A stretch of DNA of 64,000 nt. It comes from Massilia sp. Mn16-1_5 (GTDB taxonomy: Bacteria > Pseudomonadota > Gammaproteobacteria > Burkholderiales > Burkholderiaceae_D). The stretch is from contig NZ_PPXQ01000002.1 of the NCBI RefSeq assembly GCF_004798585.1, positions 186,001 to 250,000 of the forward strand, in the 5' to 3' direction. This document shows positions 57,981-64,000 of this stretch, in pieces (position 1 is the stretch's first letter; each line of letters opens with the position of its first letter). Both the position numbers and the translations under genes were made by a program. The notes under the pieces are model-generated. The model saw only the letters and a program-made list of their open reading frames with translations, did not search any database and had not been told where the DNA came from.

Positions 57981-60536
57981 ATGAACAGCACCTGCGCGCG
58001 ATGGAGCGACCGTTACCTGGGCGCGAACCACTGGTTCATCCCGGCCGACCTGTTGAAGGGGGCGGCCAACATGCGCACGCGCGCCGAAAACGTCGTCAAC
58101 GCCGCCCTGCTGGCCGGCACCGCCGGACCCTTTTACGCGCTGGCCTACCACCTGCTCGGCTTCGATGCGGCCGCCGTCGAGATCCTGCTGTGCTGCGTCG
58201 GCATGCTGCTCTCGCCGCTGCTGCTGCGCTTCAGCGGCAGCATCTGGGCCGCGCGCGAACTGTTCCTGTGCGCGCTGTTCTTCAATTTCACCTGGCTCAG
58301 CTACAACCTGGGCGGCATCGGGGCGCCCACGGCCAGCTGGCTGATCACGGCGCCGCTGGTCGCGATGTTCCTGGGCGGCGTCGCCAGCGCCCTGTTCTGG
58401 CTGGCGCTCAGCTGCGCCGCCGCCGTCACTATCTATATGCTGCCCGGGGCCGGTTATCCGCTGCCGAGCCACCCGGTGGCGGACATGGCGCTGCTCTACC
58501 TGGCCTGCCACCTCGGCCTGTTCGTGGTGGTGCTGGTGTTCGCGCTGCTGTTCGAGCTGACCAAGACCCAGGGCTTCGTCAAGCTCGAGCAGGCGCTCGG
58601 CACCATCAACGAGCTGGCCATCCGCGACGAGCTGACCGGGGTGCACAACCGCCGTTACCTGCTCGGCCTGATCGACCGCGAAAAGGAGCGCAGCGACCGC
58701 AACGGCCGCGCCTTTTGCCTCTGCCTGCTCGACATCGATTTCTTCAAGCGCATCAACGACACCTGGGGCCACAGCGCCGGCGACACCGTGCTGCGCGCCT
58801 TTGCCGGCACCGTGCAGGGCCTGGTGCGCGGCAGCGATTGCTTCGGGCGCTACGGCGGCGAGGAATTCCTGCTGATGCTGCCCGAAACCCCGGCCGCCGA
58901 CGCCATGGTGCTGGCCGAGCGCGTGCGCGCCGCGATCGAGAAGATGCGCTGTGTCGAAGGCGGCAGCGAGATCGCCTTGACGGTCTCGATCGGGATGGCC
59001 GAGTACCGCATGGGCGAGGCGGTCGGGCTGGCGGTCGGGCGCGCCGACGAGGCGCTGTATCTTGCCAAGTCGAGCGGCCGCAACCGGGTGGTCTGCCATG
59101 GGCAGGGCGAATCGACCCTGGCGCTGCGCGCGGATGCGCCGGTGATGGTGCAGCTGAAAGACCTGGGCGCCAGCGTCGGCCGCATGCTCGACGGCGTGCA
59201 TTGCGACCAGCTGACGGGCCTGCTGAACCGGCGCCTGCTGCGCGACCGCCTGCGCCACGCGATGGACCGGGCCGACCGCAATCGCCGCCTGGTGGCGCTG
59301 CTGCTCCTGAACATCAACAAGTTCAAGGAAGTCAACGACGCCCTCGGCTACGAGGCCGGCGACGCACTGCTGGTGCAGGCCGGCGGCATCATCCGCCAGT
59401 GCCTGCGCGACTGCGATACGGTGGCGCGCTGGAGCGGCGACGAATTCGTGGCGTTGCTGGAAGACCTGGGCGGGGAGAGCGACGCGCGCCAGGTGGCCGA
59501 GAAGATCCTCGATCGTTTCGGCCTGCCGCTCGTCCTGGACCAGGCGGCCGGCGCGCGCGAATGTTTTGTGACGCTCTCGGTCGGCGTGGCCCTGTACCCG
59601 GCCGAGCACTGCGACCTCGACGCGCTGCTCAAGCGCGCCGACATCGCCATGCGCAGCGCGCGCGCCTGGGGCGAGAACACGGTCCAGCTGTATTCGAGCG
59701 CCGTCAGTGAACCGCAAAGCGAACGCCTGGCGCTGAAGAACGGCCTGCGCGACGCCCTCGCGCGCGGCCAGCTGTTCCTCGAATACCAGCCGCAGGTCGA
59801 CCTGGCCACGCGCCGCATCGTCGGGGTCGAGGCGCTGCTGCGCTGGCAGCATCCGGTGTACGGGCGCATCGATCCGGGCCGCTTCATTCCACTGGCCGAG
59901 GAAACCGGCATGATCGTGCCGATCGGCGACTGGGTGCTGCGCACGGCCTGCGCCCAGAACCGCGCGTGGCGCGACGCCGGCCTGCCAGGCGTGAAGACGG
60001 CCGTCAACCTGTCGGCGCGCCAGCTGCGCCACCCCGACATCGCCGCGCGCGTGCTGGAGATCGTCGAATCGAGCGGCCTGCCGCGCGGCTGCCTCGACCT
60101 CGAGATCACCGAGGGCGTGCTGATCGACGACCTGGAAGCGAACCGCGCCGTGATGGCGTCCTTGCGTGCGGCCGGCGTGCTGGTCTCGATCGACGACTTC
60201 GGCACCGGCTACTCCAGCCTGAACTACCTGTCCGAACTGCCCGTCGACATCCTCAAGATGGACGGCCTGTTCGTGCGCAGGCTCGGCCAGGCATCCGGCA
60301 AGGATGGGCGCGCGCGCCCGTATGCGATCGCCGAGGCCATCGTGGCGATGGCGCACCGGCTCGAGTTGAAGGTGATTGCCGAGTGCGTCGAGAACGCCGA
60401 GCAGCTGGGCGACCTGGACGCCATGGGTTGCGACGAAGCCCAGGGTTACCTGTTCCACCGGCCGCTGCCAGCCGAACAGGTCGGCGCGCTGCTCGCGCGC
60501 CAGGCCGGACAGGCGGCCGCCATGCTTGCCGCCTGA
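57981..60536 (+). CDS. Membrane GGDEF-GGDEF-EAL c-di-GMP protein
   Basis: An 851-residue c-di-GMP enzyme with two GGDEF domains. About six membrane helices span 40-195. The first cyclase domain has an active GGEEF at 292-296 with an inhibitory RGSD at 283-286. The second has SGDEF near 485, preceded by RDCD. The EAL domain (about 600-845) carries EALLR (E617) and the full set NLSAR, EITEG, DDFGTGYS, LKMDG, AECVE and AQGY. Both making and breaking of c-di-GMP are possible. Tandem GGDEF domains in one chain are uncommon. Followed 48 bases later by an oxoamine-synthase gene. Confidence 0.92.
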   Translation: MNSTCARWSDRYLGANHWFIPADLLKGAANMRTRAENVVNAALLAGTAGPFYALAYHLLGFDAAAVEILLCCVGMLLSPLLLRFSGSIWAARELFLCALFFNFTWLSYNLGGIGAPTASWLITAPLVAMFLGGVASALFWLALSCAAAVTIYMLPGAGYPLPSHPVADMALLYLACHLGLFVVVLVFALLFELTKTQGFVKLEQALGTINELAIRDELTGVHNRRYLLGLIDREKERSDRNGRAFCLCLLDIDFFKRINDTWGHSAGDTVLRAFAGTVQGLVRGSDCFGRYGGEEFLLMLPETPAADAMVLAERVRAAIEKMRCVEGGSEIALTVSIGMAEYRMGEAVGLAVGRADEALYLAKSSGRNRVVCHGQGESTLALRADAPVMVQLKDLGASVGRMLDGVHCDQLTGLLNRRLLRDRLRHAMDRADRNRRLVALLLLNINKFKEVNDALGYEAGDALLVQAGGIIRQCLRDCDTVARWSGDEFVALLEDLGGESDARQVAEKILDRFGLPLVLDQAAGARECFVTLSVGVALYPAEHCDLDALLKRADIAMRSARAWGENTVQLYSSAVSEPQSERLALKNGLRDALARGQLFLEYQPQVDLATRRIVGVEALLRWQHPVYGRIDPGRFIPLAEETGMIVPIGDWVLRTACAQNRAWRDAGLPGVKTAVNLSARQLRHPDIAARVLEIVESSGLPRGCLDLEITEGVLIDDLEANRAVMASLRAAGVLVSIDDFGTGYSSLNYLSELPVDILKMDGLFVRRLGQASGKDGRARPYAIAEAIVAMAHRLELKVIAECVENAEQLGDLDAMGCDEAQGYLFHRPLPAEQVGALLARQAGQAAAMLAA

Positions 60537-60584
60537 TTTTCCCTCTTTTATCCCGAAGTTTATTCCCTTAGCGAGGAGTACACC

Positions 60585-61967
60585 GTGCACGAGGAAACGA
60601 TCGTCTTCGAGCGCGCCGCCGACATCGCCGGACTGGAAGCCTCCGGTGCACTGCGCGGCAGCGTCGCCCAGTTCGCGCAAGCGCGCGGCCCCAACCTGAT
60701 CCGCCGTACCGAGGCGCTCGACGCCTGGTGCCGGCTGCGCGCCGCGCACGGCGTCTGGCAATACGCGCGTGCGCTCGATGGCGCGCCGAGTCCGGAATCA
60801 AGCGTGCGCGAGGAGGGCGAGGCCGCCAGCGCAGCCTCGCGCGGCGTCAACTTCGCCTCTCAGGATTACCTGTCGCTGGCCTCGCACCCGGCGGTGCACG
60901 AAGCGGCGCGCGCGGCCTTGCAGGAAGCCGGCCCGCACAGCGCCGGCTCGGCGATCCTGCTCGGCAACAGCCGCCTGTCGCTGGCGCTGGAACAGGCGCT
61001 CGGCACGCTGCTGCAGTGCGAACACGTGACCCTGTTCCCGACCGGCTGGGGCGCGGCTTTCGGCGCCATCACGGCGCTGGTGCACGCGCGCGACTACGTC
61101 GTGGTCGACCAGCTGGCCCACGCTTCGCTGCGCCAGGGCGCGAATGCCGCGACCCGCAACGTGGTGCTGCACCGGCACCTGGACTCCGGCCACGTGCGCG
61201 AACTGCTGGCCGCGATCCGCGCCCGCGATACCGAGAACGGCATCCTGGTCGTGACCGAAGGCCTGTTCAGCATGGATGCCGATTGTCCCGACCTGCCGCT
61301 GATGCAGCACCTGTGCCGCGAGTACAACGCCACCCTGCTGGTCGACGTCGCCCACGACCTGGGTGCGCTCGGTCCGAACGGCAGCGGCAGCCTGGGGCTG
61401 CAGGGCATGCTGGGCAAGGTGGATCTCGTCATGGGCGCGTTCTCGAAAACCTTCGCTTCGAACGGCGGTTTTGTCGCCAGCGCCTCACACGCGGTCAAGC
61501 GCCAGATGCAGCTGTTCGCCGGGCCGCACCTGTTTTCGAACGCGCTGTCGCCGGTGCAGGCGGCCTGCGTGCTGGAATCCCTGCGTATCGTCGAGAGCAG
61601 CGAAGGCGAGGGCCTGCGCGACGCCCTGCTGCGCAATGCGATGGCCTTGCGCGCCAACCTGGCCGAGACCGGCATGCGCTGCATCGGCGTGCCCTCCGCG
61701 ATCGTGCCGCTCTGGATCGGCAACGAACAGGTGGCGCGCCTGGCCGGACGCACGCTGGCGCGCGAGGGCGTGTTCGTGAATGCGGTCGAGTATCCGGGCG
61801 TGCCCCTGGGCGCCGCGCGGCTGCGCCTGCAAGTGATGGCGGGCCACCGGCCGGCCCAGCTGCGCCAGGGCGCGCGCATGATCGGGGCGGCCGTCAGCGG
61901 CGCCGGCGCGGCGCTCGGCGTGGAGCCGGCGCGCCAGCCCTGGCCGCGGGAGCGCGCCCGTGGCTGA
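60585..61967 (+). CDS. Alpha-oxoamine synthase-like PLP aminotransferase (BioF/SPT class)
   Basis: A 460-residue class I/II PLP enzyme. The GTG start at 60585 follows GAGGAGTACACC. The alpha-oxoamine synthase fold is clear: SAGSAILLGNSRLSLALE, LLVDVAHDLGALG (D254, H257) and the PLP lysine K288 in GAFSKTFASNGGF, closest in style to serine palmitoyltransferase. Such enzymes condense an acyl thioester with an amino acid and release CO2. An extra N-terminal segment of about 85 residues is unusual. The next gene overlaps it by eight bases and encodes an acyl-activating enzyme, which could supply the acyl group. Confidence 0.85.
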   Translation: MHEETIVFERAADIAGLEASGALRGSVAQFAQARGPNLIRRTEALDAWCRLRAAHGVWQYARALDGAPSPESSVREEGEAASAASRGVNFASQDYLSLASHPAVHEAARAALQEAGPHSAGSAILLGNSRLSLALEQALGTLLQCEHVTLFPTGWGAAFGAITALVHARDYVVVDQLAHASLRQGANAATRNVVLHRHLDSGHVRELLAAIRARDTENGILVVTEGLFSMDADCPDLPLMQHLCREYNATLLVDVAHDLGALGPNGSGSLGLQGMLGKVDLVMGAFSKTFASNGGFVASASHAVKRQMQLFAGPHLFSNALSPVQAACVLESLRIVESSEGEGLRDALLRNAMALRANLAETGMRCIGVPSAIVPLWIGNEQVARLAGRTLAREGVFVNAVEYPGVPLGAARLRLQVMAGHRPAQLRQGARMIGAAVSGAGAALGVEPARQPWPRERARG

Positions 61968-64000
61968 CACATCCGGCCCCGGAGCGCCGCTGCTGGCGGA
62001 GCGCCTGCGCGAGCGGGCGCACAGCACCCCGCAGCGCGTCGCCTATACCTTCCTGCGCGAGGACGGCGTCGCACAGGATATCGGCTACGCCGAACTGGCC
62101 GCGCGCGTCGATGCGCTGGCCGGACACATGCTGCACCATGCCGCACCGGGCCAGCGCGCCTTGCTGCTGTACCCGGCGGGGATCGACTTCATCGTCGCCT
62201 TCTTCGCCTGCCTGGCGGCCGGCATCCATGCCGTGCCGGCCGCGCCCGCGCACCGCGCCCGCGATTGCGCGCGCTTGGAGGCGCTGCTGGCCGACGCCGC
62301 GCCGGCGCTGGTGCTGTGCGCGCCTGAGGCGCACGCGGCCTGCGCGGCGGCGCTGGCGCGTGCCGGCTGCACGGCGCCCCTGTTGCGGGAACCAGGCACG
62401 GCAGGCGCCGCCGCCTTGCCGCGGCCGGCCCTCGATGCCGTTGCTTTTCTCCAGTACACCTCGGGTTCCACCGGCCAGCCGAAGGGCGTCGAAGTCACCC
62501 ATGCGAACATCGCCGCCAACGTCGCGGCGATCGGCAGCGCCTTCGGCTTCCGGCCGGAGACGGTGATGGTGAGCTGGCTGCCGCCTTTCCACGACATGGG
62601 CCTGATCGGCAGCATCGCCGCGCCTTTGATGCTCGGCTTTCGCTCGGTGCTGATGGCGCCGGGCAGCTTCCTGCGCAGGCCAGGCGCCTGGCTGGAAGCG
62701 GTCACGCGCTACTCCGCCACCTGCAGCGGCGGACCGAACTTCGCCTGGGACCTCTGCCTGCGCCGCATCCAGGGCGCGCAGAAGGCGCAGCTCGACCTCT
62801 CCAGCCTGGAGGTGCTCTACAATGGCGCGGAACCGGTACGCGCCACGACGCTGGAGGCGTTCATGGAGGCCTTCGGCCCCTGCGGCCTGCGCCGCGAAGC
62901 CCTGTTTCCGTGCTACGGCATGGCCGAGGCCACGCTGCTGGTGGCGGGCGGCCCGCGTGGACGCGCGCCGCGCATGCTGGCGCTGGACACGGCGGCGCTG
63001 GAGCGCGGCGCGGTGCGCGAAGCGCATCGAGGCCAGGCCGGCAGCCGGCTGCTGGTCAGCTGCGGTCCGGGCGCGCCGGGCGTCGCCCTGGCCGTGGTCG
63101 ATCCGGCGCGCGCCACCCCAAGGGCGGAGGGCGAGATCGGCGAACTCTGGATCGCCGGCCCCGCCGTCGCCCGCGGCTACCATGCGCGCCCCCAGGACAG
63201 CGCCCGCAGCTTCGGCCTCCGGATCGCCGATGCGCCGGCCGCCTGGCAAGGCGCGCGCTGGCTGCGCAGCGGCGACCTCGGCTTCGTGCGCGACGGCGAA
63301 GTCTATATCACGGGCCGCCGCAAGGACGTCATCGTGATCCACGGCCGCAAGATCCACGCCCAGGACGTCGAAGCGCTGGCCGAAAGCGCTGCCGCCGAAC
63401 TCGCGCCGAACAGCTGCGCCGCCTTCGCGCTGGACGGCGAGGGCAAGGAAGGTGGCGAGCGCCTGGCCCTGGTGGTCGAGGCGACGCGGGCGCTGGCGCG
63501 CGGCGGCGACCTTGATGCGCTGGCGCGTTCGATCCGCGCCGGGGTGACGGCCGGCACCGGCGTGGCGCTGCAGCTGCTGGCCTTTGTCGCGCCCGGCGCG
63601 TTCCCGCGCACCACCAGCGGCAAGGTCCAGCGCGCGCGCTGTAAGGAGCTGCTGCGGCGGGGCGCCTTGCCCCTGCTGGCCGTGCGCACGGCGCATGCCG
63701 GGGGCAGCGAGGGCAGCGCGGGCAGCGCGGGAAGCGCAACCCGCGCCGATGCCGCCATCGACTGGCTGCGTGGTTACGCGGCGCGCAGGCTCGACTCGCG
63801 CCTGGCCGACGAGCGCCGCTCGCTGGCGCCGCACGTCCTGCTCGATTTCGGCGCCCGCGGCCTGCTCGGGCTGCAGGCGCCGCTCACCAAAGGCGGCCTG
63901 GCGCTGGCCACGACGGACCTGGTGCGCGTGATGGCGCAGCTGGCCGCGCTCGACCTGAGCCTGGCGACCCTGGTCGGCGTACACAACGGTCTCGGCTTGC
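61960..64000 (+). CDS. Fatty-acyl-AMP ligase fused to acyl-CoA dehydrogenase, 3' partial
   Basis: A multidomain enzyme running off the right edge, starting at a GTG (61960) that overlaps the previous stop. Residues about 10-575 are an adenylating enzyme: P-loop YTSGSTGQPKGVEVTH, WLPPFHDMGLIG, YGMAEATLL and GRRKDVIVIHGRKIH. The WLPPFHDMGL block is typical of fatty-acyl-AMP ligases that load acyl carrier proteins. After a Gly/Ser linker (about 581-595), the N-terminus of an acyl-CoA dehydrogenase begins (DFGARGLLGLQAP, LDLSLATLVGVHNGLG). The ligase-dehydrogenase fusion suggests activation followed by alpha,beta-desaturation of a fatty chain. Confidence 0.9.
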   Translation, partial: MADTSGPGAPLLAERLRERAHSTPQRVAYTFLREDGVAQDIGYAELAARVDALAGHMLHHAAPGQRALLLYPAGIDFIVAFFACLAAGIHAVPAAPAHRARDCARLEALLADAAPALVLCAPEAHAACAAALARAGCTAPLLREPGTAGAAALPRPALDAVAFLQYTSGSTGQPKGVEVTHANIAANVAAIGSAFGFRPETVMVSWLPPFHDMGLIGSIAAPLMLGFRSVLMAPGSFLRRPGAWLEAVTRYSATCSGGPNFAWDLCLRRIQGAQKAQLDLSSLEVLYNGAEPVRATTLEAFMEAFGPCGLRREALFPCYGMAEATLLVAGGPRGRAPRMLALDTAALERGAVREAHRGQAGSRLLVSCGPGAPGVALAVVDPARATPRAEGEIGELWIAGPAVARGYHARPQDSARSFGLRIADAPAAWQGARWLRSGDLGFVRDGEVYITGRRKDVIVIHGRKIHAQDVEALAESAAAELAPNSCAAFALDGEGKEGGERLALVVEATRALARGGDLDALARSIRAGVTAGTGVALQLLAFVAPGAFPRTTSGKVQRARCKELLRRGALPLLAVRTAHAGGSEGSAGSAGSATRADAAIDWLRGYAARRLDSRLADERRSLAPHVLLDFGARGLLGLQAPLTKGGLALATTDLVRVMAQLAALDLSLATLVGVHNGLGL

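Noticed and set aside
57924..60761. Open frame of 945 codons on the minus strand opposite the GGDEF-GGDEF-EAL gene
   Set aside because: Same antisense-shadow pattern; no ribosome site or domain, and the plus-strand reading has complete signatures.
61894..63984. Minus-strand open frame of 696 codons at the right edge
   Set aside because: Antisense to the acyl-AMP ligase fusion; low-complexity Arg/Ala/Gln composition.

Overview
The window looks like chromosomal sequence from a beta-proteobacterium of the Oxalobacteraceae, most like Massilia/Telluria/Duganella. This placement is inferred from gene content and order, not from a marker gene. The supporting features are high GC, dense coding on both strands, the dapC-dapD-pilus ATPase-yffB-dapE-prmB block, flhDC next to motAB and a long che operon, the panC-scpA-metG-mrp neighbourhood, and many c-di-GMP proteins. 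I saw no tRNA or rRNA genes, no CRISPR array, no insertion sequence and no prophage.

Layout. 1-2378: a membrane GGDEF/EAL protein cut by the window edge. 2390-7154: a DUF4124 protein, a threonine/serine dehydratase coupled to RidA, an EnvZ/OmpR-type two-component pair and a small exported protein. 7294-9740: a FapA-like DUF342 protein and an orphan CheW. 9812-18118 (minus strand): YheS-type ABC-F ATPase, prmB, dapE, an ArsC/Spx-like protein, a PilT/PilU ATPase, dapD and dapC, with a small lipoprotein gene on the plus strand between them. 18158-24037: an AraC regulator divergent from a tightly overlapping trio (alkylglycerone-phosphate-synthase-like flavoenzyme, GlpD-like dehydrogenase, FGGY kinase). 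24034-29855: REC-PAS-GGDEF protein, aminotransferase, RidA, esterase, a broken small gene and a membrane protein. 29947-35812: htpG with a heat-shock promoter, an acyltransferase, a small hydrolase, kynA and kynU.

35813-48919 is the motility and chemotaxis region. A 606-base regulatory stretch carries three tandem sigma-28-like promoters. It is followed by flhD, flhC, a membrane-anchored methyltransferase, motA, motB, a short CheZ-like protein, cheY, cheA, cheW, cheR, cheD, cheB, a second cheY, cheZ and an HDOD protein with a degenerate EAL domain. A PilZ/YcgR protein is convergent to this run. There are therefore two CheY-plus-CheZ-like pairs, and no receptor gene inside the operon.

49922-57821 holds housekeeping genes: panC, scpA, a DUF3460 protein, a probable FabMG-type enoyl-ACP reductase, metG, mrp/apbC and an RlmN/Cfr-family gene. 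57981-60536 is an unusual GGDEF-GGDEF-EAL membrane protein. From 60585 to the window end an alpha-oxoamine-synthase-like enzyme overlaps a fatty-acyl-AMP ligase fused to an acyl-CoA dehydrogenase. This looks like the start of a lipid or natural-product cluster continuing beyond the window.

Four long palindromes sharing the core GTAGGGTGGGC or GTAGGGCGGGC lie immediately after genes (2390, 9760, 15911, 48927) and form a dispersed intergenic repeat family.
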